Source: Rhizorhabdus dicambivorans (GTDB lineage Bacteria; Pseudomonadota; Alphaproteobacteria; Sphingomonadales; Sphingomonadaceae). From it: 64,000 bases of DNA. A program made the translations under genes and the position numbers. The notes under the pieces are model-generated. The model saw only the letters and a list, made by a program, of their open reading frames with translations. It was not told the origin of the DNA and ran no database searches. The stretch is taken from positions 2,458,001-2,522,000 of the forward strand of contig NZ_CP023449.1 in the NCBI RefSeq assembly GCF_002355275.1. The letters run 5' to 3'. Positions 8,773 to 18,002 of this stretch are shown here, piece by piece (the first letter of the stretch is position 1; each line of letters begins with the position of its first letter).

Positions 8773-9924
8773 TCATGCCGCCGCCGCGAAGATGCGCTTG
8801 CGTGGACGGCGCCAGACCAGGCTCGTCGCGGCCGAGAAGTTGAACACCGCACCCATGATCGCACCGGCCAAGCCCGCGAACGACCAGTTGTTGACCTGCT
8901 TGATGGCAATTTCCGCAACGCCGACGTTGGCCAGCGCGCCGAAGCTGCACACGATGCAGAACAGGATCAAGCCGGCAATGAAGGACAGGCCGGTCAGGCG
9001 CCGGTCGCGATAGGTGAACTCATTGTTCATAATGAAGTTCGACACCATAGACACGCCGATCGCAGTGATCTGCGCCGCCATGAAGTCGAAGTGGAACAAC
9101 TTGAGCGAGTTCAGAACCGTCAGGTGAACGAGCAGGCCGAAGCCACCGACGATGCTGAACAGCGCGAAGCGGGGCGGGATCAGCCCGTGGGTCAGCTTCT
9201 CGATGATCAGGAACAGAAATTGCGCCAGCACCATGATGCTGATCTTGCTCTCCCCTTCCTGGCGGGTGCGGAAGGTGTAGGGCACCTCCTCGATCTTGAG
9301 CGGCACATGGCTGGAACTGATGATGTCTAGCAGGATCTTGTAGCCCTGCTGGCTGAGATCGTAGATCACCCCGGCGAAGACCTCGCGGCGGACCATGAAG
9401 AAGCCGCTCATCGGATCGCTGGTCTGGTTGCCGACCAGCATTCCCGCCATGCGCGTCGCGAAATCGCTCATCCTCGCCCGATTGGCGTCCCATTCGCCGA
9501 TCCCCCCGCCCTCGGCATAGCGCGTGGCGACGACGATGTCGGCATGATTGCCGACCAGCTTTTCATACATCGCGCCCAGGATGCGCTCGTCATGCTGGAA
9601 ATCGGCATCCATCACCGCGATCGCACCGCCATTGGCGACCATCACCCCCTCGATTACGGCCGAGGAGAGGCCGCGCCGGCCGACCCGGCGCAGGCAGCGC
9701 AGCCGTGGTTCGTCGCGGGCGAGCCTCGCTACCTCATTGAAGGTCTGATCGGGGCTGTCATCGTCGACGATGATCATCTCCCAAGGGATCGCGCCCAGTG
9801 CCTTGCGCACGGCATCGACCAGCGCCGCGATGTTGCCGCGCTCGTTATAGGTCGGGATGATGATCGACAGTTCCGGCGCCGTCAGCTTGCCCTTGCGCCC
9901 GTTCTTGCCCTCGATCATGCTCAT
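8773..9924 (-). CDS. Glycosyltransferase family 2 with C-terminal GtrA-like membrane domain
   Basis: About 383 residues from ATG 9924 (an in-frame GTG at 9942 is possible). Residues ~15-230 are a GT-A fold resembling dolichol-phosphate mannose synthase: SIIIPTYNERGNI, IVDDDSPDQT, MDADFQHD and the RQEGESKIS segment. The remainder has four predicted membrane helices of the GtrA/DPMS type (FALFSIVGGFGLLVHL, then VSMVSNFIMNNEFTYRDR). The fusion suggests synthesis and translocation of polyprenyl-phosphate-linked sugar. It is the last gene of a three-gene operon, 23 bases after the membrane protein gene, and so probably supplies activated sugar for that pathway. Confidence 0.88.
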   Translation of the reverse strand: MSMIEGKNGRKGKLTAPELSIIIPTYNERGNIAALVDAVRKALGAIPWEMIIVDDDSPDQTFNEVARLARDEPRLRCLRRVGRRGLSSAVIEGVMVANGGAIAVMDADFQHDERILGAMYEKLVGNHADIVVATRYAEGGGIGEWDANRARMSDFATRMAGMLVGNQTSDPMSGFFMVRREVFAGVIYDLSQQGYKILLDIISSSHVPLKIEEVPYTFRTRQEGESKISIMVLAQFLFLIIEKLTHGLIPPRFALFSIVGGFGLLVHLTVLNSLKLFHFDFMAAQITAIGVSMVSNFIMNNEFTYRDRRLTGLSFIAGLILFCIVCSFGALANVGVAEIAIKQVNNWSFAGLAGAIMGAVFNFSAATSLVWRRPRKRIFAAAA

Positions 9925-9947
9925 CGCGCCACCCCCCAACACATAAG

Positions 9948-11516
9948 CTACTGCGCGCGCGCTTTAGCAGCGGCGGCGGGTTTCTGTCGAACGATCGCAT
10001 AGAGCACGCTGCGCTCGTCGAACCATATCGGCCTGAGCCATTTCTCCTTCGGCCGGTTGGCGGGATCGACGCCAAGCAGCCAGAGATGATCGAACGCGCC
10101 CTGTGGTATCCGTGCGATCCGCTCCGCCAGCAGCGGCTCCGGCCGGTCGCAGCCGGGCAGGCGGACCTGTTCGCTGCTGTGATAGGCGAAGTCGCGCGGG
10201 ATCGAGGGGCCGACCTCGACAAGTTGCGCGCCCGGCATCTCGAACTGGTCGTTGGCGAAGGCGCCGCGCCGCACGATCGCCATGCTCGGCAGGTGGACGA
10301 TACGGGGCACGTTCCAGCCGCGCGGGCAGGGCGGGGCGATAAGGGCGACCACACGAGCACCGCTGGGAATATGCGGCAGTGCCTTTAGCCAGCGGTCATG
10401 GTCCTGCGCATATCGGGCATAGCTGACGGTCGTGGTCGCAGTGCGCGCCGCGACGAAGCCGAAGGCGAGCAGGCCGATGAAGGCGGTGGCGGTACGGCCC
10501 CAGCCGCGCCGGGGGGCAAGCGCGACGATGCCGATCGCCAGCATCAGCGGCGCGATCCGCATGTCGGCGTAGATCAGGCCGAAAAAGGCGTAGGGGATGA
10601 AGATGTAGAAGGCCACCATCACCAGGAAGATGACGAGCAGCCGCCGGTTCATCCGGGCGATGCCGACAATTCCAAGCGCGATCAGCCCGACGCACAACAG
10701 CGCCGACATCCCGTCCCACTGCACCCAGCGGTCGCGCATCGCGCTTTCGACCCAGCCCCATTTGTGCAGGATGTCGAAATAGGCGCTGGTCTCACCGCCA
10801 TTGTCGCCGCTGCGCCAAGCCATGATCGGGATCAGCGGCAGGCCGAGCAGCAGTCCTTCCAGCAACACCGCCCGGATCATCCCAAGGCTGATCCTCCAGC
10901 CGGTGACATGGCGATAGAGCGCGTTGCCGCCGACCAGCAGCCCGAACACCACCCAGCCGAAGATGTGGGCGAAATAGATGACGACGCTGCCCAGCAGGAT
11001 CAGCATCCGCCAGACCAGCGGCCGCTTCAGCCGCTGGTAACGCAGCACGAGGCCGAACAGCAGGAAGGCAAGGCCCGCCGCCAGCGAGAAGTTGATGAAA
11101 CCATAATGGAAGGCATAGCCGTAGATCAGCGGCAGCGCGAAGGCAGCCGACGCGGGCAATTCGCCATGCGCCTCCTTCGCGATCAGCAGCAGCCCGCCGG
11201 CCGATATCACCGGAATGAGGATGACGACGATCTTCGTCGCGAGCTCGATGCCGAACCAGGGCTGGATCAGCCAGACGAGCATATCGGCCCCGAGGTTGCC
11301 GACCGGTATCCAGTGGATCGAGAAGATCGCGGCCAGGGTGGGCGCGTCCGCCATCCCCGCCTGGATGCGGAAACGACCCATATGGGTCGGCACATCGTCG
11401 AGTGGCGGGAAGGCGGGCCATAGCAGGGGGACTGCCATCAGCAGTAGCAGCAGCGCCACATAGATGGGGGAGGACCACCAGCCCGGCGTGCCGCCCGATC
11501 GATTGCGCGCCTTCAT
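9948..11516 (-). CDS. Polytopic membrane protein, unknown, possible GT-C-like
   Basis: 522 residues from ATG 11516, whose ATGA overlaps the stop codon of the upstream glycosyltransferase. It has about ten hydrophobic segments, the first being YVALLLLLMAVPLLWPAFP right after a short basic N-terminus, then a soluble C-terminal domain of about 130 residues. A PPLDDVPTHMGRF motif follows the first helix; acidic pairs after the first transmembrane segment are common in GT-C enzymes using polyprenyl-linked donors, but I do not recognise a defined family. The position between a GT4 and a GT2-GtrA gene supports a role in envelope glycan assembly. Function is inferred from context only. Confidence 0.7.
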   Translation of the reverse strand: MKARNRSGGTPGWWSSPIYVALLLLLMAVPLLWPAFPPLDDVPTHMGRFRIQAGMADAPTLAAIFSIHWIPVGNLGADMLVWLIQPWFGIELATKIVVILIPVISAGGLLLIAKEAHGELPASAAFALPLIYGYAFHYGFINFSLAAGLAFLLFGLVLRYQRLKRPLVWRMLILLGSVVIYFAHIFGWVVFGLLVGGNALYRHVTGWRISLGMIRAVLLEGLLLGLPLIPIMAWRSGDNGGETSAYFDILHKWGWVESAMRDRWVQWDGMSALLCVGLIALGIVGIARMNRRLLVIFLVMVAFYIFIPYAFFGLIYADMRIAPLMLAIGIVALAPRRGWGRTATAFIGLLAFGFVAARTATTTVSYARYAQDHDRWLKALPHIPSGARVVALIAPPCPRGWNVPRIVHLPSMAIVRRGAFANDQFEMPGAQLVEVGPSIPRDFAYHSSEQVRLPGCDRPEPLLAERIARIPQGAFDHLWLLGVDPANRPKEKWLRPIWFDERSVLYAIVRQKPAAAAKARAQ

Positions 11517-12714
11517 CCGCCCACCGCCCCGAGAAAGAGTTTCGCCGTGTGATCCCAGCCCAGACGGCGCGCATGCGCAAGCCCGCCCCGCGCCAGCCTG
11601 TCGCGCAGGGCGTCGTCGGACAGCAGCCGACGGAGCGCCTGCGCGACCGAGCTGCCGTCGGCACCGTCGACGAGCAGGCCGGTCTCGCCATCGATGATCG
11701 CGTCCACCGCCCCCCCGCGCGGCCGCCGACCACCGCCTTGCCGCAGGCATTGGCTTCCAGAAAGATCAAGCCGAAGCCCTCGGTGTCGCCATCGGCGAGC
11801 GTGCGGTTCGGCATCGCGAAGAAGGTACAGCGGCGATAGAGGTCGAGCAGATCGGCATCGCTGACGCCGCCGAGCAGATCTACCCGATCGGCCACCCCCA
11901 GCCGCACGGCGATGGCGCGGAGACTGTCCTCCTGCGCCCCAGTGCCGGCGATGCGCAGGCGGACATCGGGGAAGTCGGCTGCGATCGCGGCGAAGGCCTC
12001 GATCAGCCGGTCGAAGCCCTTGCGCTCGATCAGGCGGCCCACGCCGAGGATGAAAGGCTCGCCCGGACTCTGGTCGCCAGGGGTAAAGCGGTCGAGGTCG
12101 ACGCCGTTGGGCACCAGCCGGATGCGCTCGGGCGCCACGCCGAAGTCGGATATCATCCGGTCGCGGGTGAAGCCGGACACGGTGAGGATGAGGTCGCTCG
12201 CGCGCAGCGCCGGCCCGCGCAGGCGGGCGAGGCGGTTATAGGCGGTCTGCACCACCTCCTCGCCATGGGTGTAGATCACGATACGCCAGGGCGTGAGCAG
12301 CGACAGCAATATACCGAGCCAGCCGAGCCCCTGAAGTTCGCCCAGGACGATCGTCCGCGCGCCGGTCCGGATCGCCTTGAGGGCTACGGCGCAGAAAACG
12401 AACAGCATCACCGGGATGTCGACCAGCAGCAGGTCGAGCAGCCCGATCCGGCGGCGAAGCGGTTCGGCTATGGGTGGGCGCAGCCAGGCTATGCGGCTGA
12501 TCGGATAGGGCTTGCCGCTGTCGCTCTCCCGCCAACCGGGGATCGGGCGGGCCTCGTCTGGATCCCGCCAGGCGCTCAGCACATGGAGGCAAGGCGCAGC
12601 GTGACGAGCGAGCCGGTCATAGACCATCGGCGTGCCGCCGATCAGGGGCGGCATCATGTTGGTGACGAGCAGGATCGGGCCGGTTCGCGCCGTTGCACTG
12701 CCGTTGCTGTTCAA
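11513..12714 (-). pseudogene. Glycosyltransferase family 4, frameshifted as read
   Basis: The first part reads as a GT-B glycosyltransferase: PPLIGGTPMVYDRLARH, then IRLVPNGVDLDRF, ILGVGRLIERKGFDRLIEAF and EGFGLIFLEANACGKAVVGG. Just after the EANACGK motif the frame is lost at a run of seven G (11710-11716 on the plus strand as C). One extra G restores VDAIIDGETGLLVDG and the expected C-terminus, ending at 11513 in an ATGA overlap with the next gene, which argues that the restored frame is the true one. The TTG at 12714 has a GGAAGGA site 9 bases upstream; an ATG at 12813 would add 33 unremarkable residues. Either a real single-base deletion, slippage-based switching or a read error. Confidence 0.78.
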
Positions 12715-12910
12715 CTGCGCGAATCCTTCCCCGGGGCCCGGCGCGACGCTAACGCGCGTGCCGTTCTTTCGCAAAGTGAAGCGAAACGTCTCCGGCCTTG
12801 CCACACAAGCCATTGATTAGTGGTCGATTGTCCGGAAGGGGGCGTCCAGGCCCGGAATCGAGCCATTTAGGACCAGATAATCGTAAAGAATCTCTTACCG
12901 TAACGGCTCT

Positions 12911-12925
12911 GTCATGGTACATGAC
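12911..12925. promoter_or_regulatory. Dyad-symmetric site upstream of the fimbrial cluster
   Basis: GTCATGGTACATGAC has perfect 6-base inverted arms around a 3-base centre. It lies about 120 bases before the first DUF4402 gene and about 200 bases from the divergent glycosyltransferase operon, where an operator would be expected. A second weaker inverted pair (GTAA...TTAC) lies just upstream, near 12885-12900. No regulator gene is adjacent. The rest of 12814-13045 shows no other clear element. Confidence 0.3.
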
Positions 12926-13045
12926 GGTCAGGATACGGGGGTTTCCTGAATAGACGCCATCGTATCGCGGGGGAGCGGATCTGGCTGATTGTGCCCGGCT
13001 GCTCCTGTTTAAGTAGTTTTGTAGCATCGTTTTTTCGGGGGCAGT

Positions 13046-13579
13046 ATGAACGCGTTTTCCAAGATTGTGACGGCCGCGATTCTCGTTGCGGGCGCCAGCA
13101 CTGCGGCTTTTGCACAGGCAACCGATTCGGAACTGACCACAGGCTCGGTCCGCATCATCCAGCCGATCAACCTGACCAAGGTCAATAACCTTGCCTTTGG
13201 TACGATCGTCCGCCCGTCCTCGGGCAGCAGCGTCATCACCATGTCAACCTCGTCCGACACGCCGACGGTGGACAGCGGTACGGCCGTGATCCTCAGCACC
13301 GGCACCAAGACCCGCGCTTCCTACACCGTCACCGGTGAAGGCGGCCAGGCCGTCGCGATCTCGGTTCCGCCAAGCTTCCCCATGACGGCGGGCGCCAACA
13401 CCCTGACCGTCACGCTGACGCCCGAGGCGACCAGTGACACGCTGAGCGGTTCGCTCGGCAGCACCGGCGGTTTCTCGGGTGACGGCACGCTTTATGTCGG
13501 CGGCAGCTTCACTGTCACCAACGCGACCGTAAGCGCCGATTATAGCGGTACCTTCTCGACCACGGTCAACTATAACTGA
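13046..13579 (+). CDS. DUF4402 fimbrial subunit-like protein (probable major subunit)
   Basis: 177 residues. A signal peptide (MNAFSKIVTAAILVAGASTAAFA) is followed by a mature domain of about 154 residues. VRIIQPINLTKVNNLAFGTI is the characteristic opening of DUF4402 proteins (I-x-P-x-x-L, then L-x-FG-x-I), and the protein ends YSGTFSTTVNYN. The mature part is Ser/Thr/Gly rich, cysteine-free and predicted all-beta, as for pilin-like Ig folds. It is the first gene of the chaperone-usher cluster and the most compact subunit, so it is the best candidate for the polymerising subunit. That role is inference; the family itself has no assigned function. Confidence 0.8.
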   Translation: MNAFSKIVTAAILVAGASTAAFAQATDSELTTGSVRIIQPINLTKVNNLAFGTIVRPSSGSSVITMSTSSDTPTVDSGTAVILSTGTKTRASYTVTGEGGQAVAISVPPSFPMTAGANTLTVTLTPEATSDTLSGSLGSTGGFSGDGTLYVGGSFTVTNATVSADYSGTFSTTVNYN

Positions 13580-13689
13580 GCTTTGCCCACGGTTCTGGCC
13601 TGATATCGATCGGGCCGGCATCGCCGGGTAGCAGTTGACGTGTTTCATGCGGCGGAGGGTTTTGCCCTTCCGGCGCGGCGGAGTGGGGA

Positions 13690-14283
13690 ATGGGCCGTTC
13701 GCCTTTCCTGATCGTGCGTTGCGCGCTTGCGGTGGTCCTCGCCGCAGGTGCTGCGCAGCTGTGCGCGCAGTCGACGGCGTCGACCGAGGGGCGCGTCTCG
13801 ATAGTCGAGCCTAGCAGTGCCACAACTGAGCAGGGCATGGTCATCGGCGCGGTGACCTTGCCGCTGATGAACAATATTGGCACCAGCGCCGGCGCGGTGA
13901 GCCTGCCGCTGCCGACGGCACTGGCAGGCTCCGCCAGCGCGGTGCGAATCGGCACCGAATCGATTCAGCGCGACATCGCCCAGGTGATCAGCCGCGTTGA
14001 GCAGAGCCGGGCGAGCTTCACCATCATCGGGGACCGCGACCAGGTCATCTCGATTGCGGTGCCGCAGACGGTCTCGCTGTTGCGGCTGAGCGGCGATGGC
14101 GAGGTCGAGTTCAACACCGTGACCAGCCTTTCCACCGGCCCTTTGGGCGCGAGCCGGCTGATCGCGACGCCCGATGGCACCGGGGCGCTCGCATTCAACG
14201 TCGGGGGCCAGGTGCAGCCAAATCCATCCACAACTTCCGGCGACTATGCTGGCGTGTTGATCGTAGCCGTCCAATATAATTAA
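13690..14283 (+). CDS. DUF4402-like fimbrial subunit (probable minor subunit)
   Basis: 197 residues with a signal peptide ending near QLCAQS (about residue 28). The mature region is more divergent than the first subunit: the opening reads GRVSIVEPSSATTEQGMVIG rather than the usual L-x-FG, but the ending YAGVLIVAVQYN matches the other two subunits. An arginine-containing SRVEQSRASFTIIGDRDQ segment is unlike a typical pilin repeat. It lies 110 bases after the first subunit and 54 bases before the chaperone, all on one strand. A minor subunit or an adaptor is the likeliest role. Confidence 0.7.
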   Translation: MGRSPFLIVRCALAVVLAAGAAQLCAQSTASTEGRVSIVEPSSATTEQGMVIGAVTLPLMNNIGTSAGAVSLPLPTALAGSASAVRIGTESIQRDIAQVISRVEQSRASFTIIGDRDQVISIAVPQTVSLLRLSGDGEVEFNTVTSLSTGPLGASRLIATPDGTGALAFNVGGQVQPNPSTTSGDYAGVLIVAVQYN

Positions 14284-14337
14284 AGATAAGCTGTCGGCGA
14301 GCGGGCTTCGCCTGTCAGCAGGGGTGATGCAAAAAAG

Positions 14338-15279
14338 ATGGCATTGATCGGCACCGAAGCGATGCGGCGCACGCGCCGTCAATGGATAGGCAATGTGGCG
14401 TTGGTCGGGGTGGCGGCAGCGGCATTTCCCGCCGCCCTTCTTGCCCAGGGTCAACCCGCCGTGCTCGCGGCACCGGGGGGAGCCGCCAGCGTCAACCTCA
14501 ACCCGAAACGCGTGATCTTCGATCGCCCCGGCAAATCTGCGACGATCTCGGTCGCGAGCGGAGGTGGCAGCAGCGGATCGTTCGACGTCGAGCTGATCGA
14601 CCGGGTGATGCTGCCCGACGGGCAGATCGTCCCCGTCACCGAGGCACAGGACAAGCCGGAAGCCGCCCGTTTCAAATCGGCCAAGGCCTATCTCGTCGCG
14701 ACGCCGCGCCGGATTCGCATCGCGGCGGGGGGCGGCCAGGCCATCCGGGTCCGCGCCACGCCAAGCGCGGAACTCGCCCCTGGCGAATATCGCAGCCACC
14801 TGACGGTGACCGGCATCCCGCCGGCCGACACTGGCCTGACCGCGGAGCAGGCGGCGGGCCGCAAGGAAGGCGAATTGTCGTTCCGGATCAACTCGGTACT
14901 GGCTATCTCGATTCCCGTGATCCTTCGGGTGGGGCCGGTCGACGTCCGCGCGGGCATCGAAAATGCGGCGATCGGCTTCGAAACGATATCGCCCGATGGC
15001 AAGGCGCCGCCGGTCAGGACGGCGATGCTCAACTTCGATCTGGTCCGGATGGGCGTCAATTCGCTGTACGGCGATCTCGAGGTGAGGGGGAGCAGGAAGG
15101 GGGAAGAGCCGATCGGCGTGGTACGCGGGATCGGCGTTTATCCGGAGATCGATCGACGGCAGGTCAAGATCGCGCTGACGCGGATACCCGCGGCCGGCGA
15201 GGCGATCGAAATCCAGTTCCGCGACGATGATACGTCACCGGGTAAGATCCTCAGCAAAACCTCCCTCTCCGCGCCGTGA
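14338..15279 (+). CDS. PapD-like periplasmic pilus chaperone
   Basis: 313 residues. A twin-Arg-free signal sequence (basic MRRTRRQW then hydrophobic NVALVGVAAAAFPAALLA) is followed by an N-terminal Ig-like domain starting VNLNPKRVIFDRPGKSATISV and containing RRIRIAAGGGQAIRVRA and LAPGEYRSHLTV, which correspond to the G1-strand and subunit-binding region of fimbrial chaperones. The domain-2 segment is longer than in FimC/PapD (about 230 residues), so the protein is larger than the classical family. The usher begins at a GTG overlapping its stop codon, showing translational coupling. Expected to hold unfolded DUF4402 subunits in the periplasm. Confidence 0.78.
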   Translation: MALIGTEAMRRTRRQWIGNVALVGVAAAAFPAALLAQGQPAVLAAPGGAASVNLNPKRVIFDRPGKSATISVASGGGSSGSFDVELIDRVMLPDGQIVPVTEAQDKPEAARFKSAKAYLVATPRRIRIAAGGGQAIRVRATPSAELAPGEYRSHLTVTGIPPADTGLTAEQAAGRKEGELSFRINSVLAISIPVILRVGPVDVRAGIENAAIGFETISPDGKAPPVRTAMLNFDLVRMGVNSLYGDLEVRGSRKGEEPIGVVRGIGVYPEIDRRQVKIALTRIPAAGEAIEIQFRDDDTSPGKILSKTSLSAP

Positions 15280-18002
15280 GGGTGCCGCCCAAAGCGGCGG
15301 CCCTTCTCTCGGTATTGTTTGCATTTGCGTCGAGTTCCACCAGGGGGCAGGCCGCCGGCCTGTCCGTCGAACCGTCGAGCGAGCTGTTCGAGGCGACGGA
15401 TGATCCGATAAACGACAATGATCTCCTGCTGGTCGAAGTCATCCTCGACCGGCTGAGCATCACCGATTCGCTGGGCGTCTATGCGAGCGGGCAGGGGCTC
15501 TACATCCCGGTGGGTGAGCTGTCCCGCCTGCTCGACGCCGATCTCAACCCCCAACTCGGCGAACGCCGGATCATCGGCACGATCGGCGAGGCACGCCGTT
15601 CGATCCTCGCCGACATGGCTCACGGAATCGTCCGCGTCGATGGCACCACCCTGTTGCTGCTGCCCGGCGACATGGTGATCGGTGCGAACGACATCTATGT
15701 GCGGCCGGCGCTGCTGGAAAAGCTGCTGCCCGTCCGCCTCCGCTTTGACGAACAGTCGCTGCGGATGGAGCTGACCGCGCTCGAACCCTTGCCGATCCAG
15801 TCGCGGCTCGATCGGCTCAAGCGGTTGCGCGGGCTCCAGTCCGACGGCAGTGCCAGCCGCGAGGATGTCTACAAGGTCCGGTCGCCGCCCGCACTCTTAT
15901 CGCTGCCGAGCTTCGACGTATCGCTGGAGGCGGGCGCGCAGGAACGCACGCCCCGATATCCCTATCGCTACGATGTGCGCGCGGGCGGGGATCTGCTGTT
16001 CAGCAATTTCCAGGGCTATGTGGGCTCGGACAACAAGGGCAAGCCGGCGACCGCGCGCGTCCTGCTCGAGCGCCGCGATGCGAATGGCAAGGCGCTGGGG
16101 CCGCTGGGGCTCACCCGCTTCTCGGCGGGCGACATCTTTACGCCGCCGCTGGCGCTGGGCGCGCGCAGCCTGGCGGGACGGGGTGTCGCCTTCAGCACGG
16201 CGCCGCTGACCCAGACCACCAGCTTCGGCCGGATCGATCTGCGCGGTGAACTGCCGCTCGGTTATGATGTCGAGCTTTACGTCAACGACGTGCTGCGCAG
16301 CGGCCAATCCACCCCGGTCCAGGGGCGCTACGAGTTCCGCGACGTGCCGCTGACCCGCGGGATCAACATCATCCGCATTATCGCCTATGGCCCGCGCGGC
16401 GAACGGACCGAGGACGTGCGGGTCGTCAATGTCGGTGGCGGCCAGCTGGAAAAGGGCCAGTTCGTCGTCGATTTCGGCGCGGCGCAGCAGGAAAAGACGG
16501 TGATAGACCTGTCCGCCAAGGAGTCGGGCATGATCACCAGCCCGGGCGTCGGCGATCTGCGCGTGGCCGCGAACATCGCCTATGGACTGAGCGAGGGCGT
16601 CACCCTGTCCGGCGGCATCGCCACCTATTCGCCGACCGGGCTGGACAAGCGGATCGTCGCCACGACGGGCGTGCGCACCTCGATCCGTGGCATGGCCACC
16701 CAGGTGGACGTCGCGCATGACGACCAGGGCGGCACCGCGGCGGCGGTCGCGCTCGCCGGGCAGCTGGGGGGCTTCTCCACGGTCGTTCGCCATTCGGAAT
16801 ATCGCAAGGCCTTCGTCGACGAGACCGTTCCGCGCGGCGGCGACGGCCGTGCCTTGACCCGGTCGAGCGAGATCGATCTCGACTGGGCGCTCCGCCCCAC
16901 CGAAAGGATATCGATCCCGATGTCGATGCGGGTTTCGCGCGATCAATATGCCAGTGGCGATGTCAGCCTGAACGGGCTGTTCCGCGCTTCGTCGGCACTG
17001 GGCGGCGTCTATGTCTCGGCGGGTTTCGATTTCGAGCGCTTCGATCCGGCCACCGGCGGGCCCAGAAACCGGATTGCTGGCGTGTTCAGCGCCTCGTCCT
17101 TCGCGGCCTTCCAGTGGCAGTTGCGCGCATCGCTGGACTATGGGCTGGTGCCCAAGGCGGAATTGCGCTCTTTCGCGCTCACCGCCGACCGGGATCTCTC
17201 CGAGACGACCGCGCTGCGTGTCGGTCTCGGCCAGAGTTTCCAGGACGAGAAGGACACAACCCTGCAGCTGTCGGCGATCAAGCGCCTGCCCTTTGCGGAC
17301 CTGTCGCTGGATGGCCAGTATAGCCGGCCGAACCATGATTGGCGGATCGGCATCCAGCTTGCCTTCAGCCTCGTCAACAACCCGCTGGGTGGCGGCTATA
17401 GCGCGCGCCGGCCGGGAGCGGCCTCGGGTGGCAATGCGGCGATACGAGCCTGGCTGGACGACAACGGCAATGGCCGCTTCGACACGGGTGAAGAGCCCGT
17501 TGCCGGCGTCGTCGCGAAAGGCCCGCAGGGTGAGGAGATCGTTACCGATGCCAAGGGCCGCGCGCTCGTCACCGGGCTCGGGTACAATACGGTCGCCCAG
17601 GTTCAGACCAATCTGGATAATGTTCAGCTCGATAATGTGGCCGGGCCGCCCTCCATCGTCGAATTCAATCCTCGCGCTGGGAGCGTAGCCGTAATAAACT
17701 ACCCCATCCAGGCGAAGGGTGAGGTGATGGTCACCATCTCCATCCGACGCGGGGAGCGTAAAACGGGGCTTTCTGCTGTGATGTTGCGTGCGGTGGGCGA
17801 TAATGGCGAAACGCATGACGGGCTGACCGAATATGACGGCAGCTTCCTGTTCGACGCCTTGCGTCCGGGCCGCTACCGGCTCGAACTGGACCAGAGCCAG
17901 GCGAAGCGGCTGAATATGCGCTTTGAGGCGCCTGCCGAGTTCATAATCCCGGCGCAGGGCGGCCCGGCGCCCGATGTTCAGGCCATGGTGCGGTTCGACT
18001 GA
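15276..18002 (+). CDS. Fimbrial outer membrane usher protein
   Basis: 908 residues from a GTG overlapping the chaperone stop. After a signal peptide come a periplasmic domain, then a long beta-rich region (about 210-710) with usher-like segments such as RIDLRGELPLGYDVELYVND, which matches the plug/entry region, and many alternating polar/hydrophobic strands expected of a 24-strand barrel. The C-terminal part contains AWLDDNGNGRFDTGEEPVAG (about 725-744), a calcium-binding SdrD-B/carboxypeptidase-regulatory-like unit, and a second one near 835-870. The family is the FimD/PapC-type usher; divergence from classical ushers is high. Its stop overlaps the next ATG by one base. Confidence 0.8.
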   Translation: MRVPPKAAALLSVLFAFASSSTRGQAAGLSVEPSSELFEATDDPINDNDLLLVEVILDRLSITDSLGVYASGQGLYIPVGELSRLLDADLNPQLGERRIIGTIGEARRSILADMAHGIVRVDGTTLLLLPGDMVIGANDIYVRPALLEKLLPVRLRFDEQSLRMELTALEPLPIQSRLDRLKRLRGLQSDGSASREDVYKVRSPPALLSLPSFDVSLEAGAQERTPRYPYRYDVRAGGDLLFSNFQGYVGSDNKGKPATARVLLERRDANGKALGPLGLTRFSAGDIFTPPLALGARSLAGRGVAFSTAPLTQTTSFGRIDLRGELPLGYDVELYVNDVLRSGQSTPVQGRYEFRDVPLTRGINIIRIIAYGPRGERTEDVRVVNVGGGQLEKGQFVVDFGAAQQEKTVIDLSAKESGMITSPGVGDLRVAANIAYGLSEGVTLSGGIATYSPTGLDKRIVATTGVRTSIRGMATQVDVAHDDQGGTAAAVALAGQLGGFSTVVRHSEYRKAFVDETVPRGGDGRALTRSSEIDLDWALRPTERISIPMSMRVSRDQYASGDVSLNGLFRASSALGGVYVSAGFDFERFDPATGGPRNRIAGVFSASSFAAFQWQLRASLDYGLVPKAELRSFALTADRDLSETTALRVGLGQSFQDEKDTTLQLSAIKRLPFADLSLDGQYSRPNHDWRIGIQLAFSLVNNPLGGGYSARRPGAASGGNAAIRAWLDDNGNGRFDTGEEPVAGVVAKGPQGEEIVTDAKGRALVTGLGYNTVAQVQTNLDNVQLDNVAGPPSIVEFNPRAGSVAVINYPIQAKGEVMVTISIRRGERKTGLSAVMLRAVGDNGETHDGLTEYDGSFLFDALRPGRYRLELDQSQAKRLNMRFEAPAEFIIPAQGGPAPDVQAMVRFD

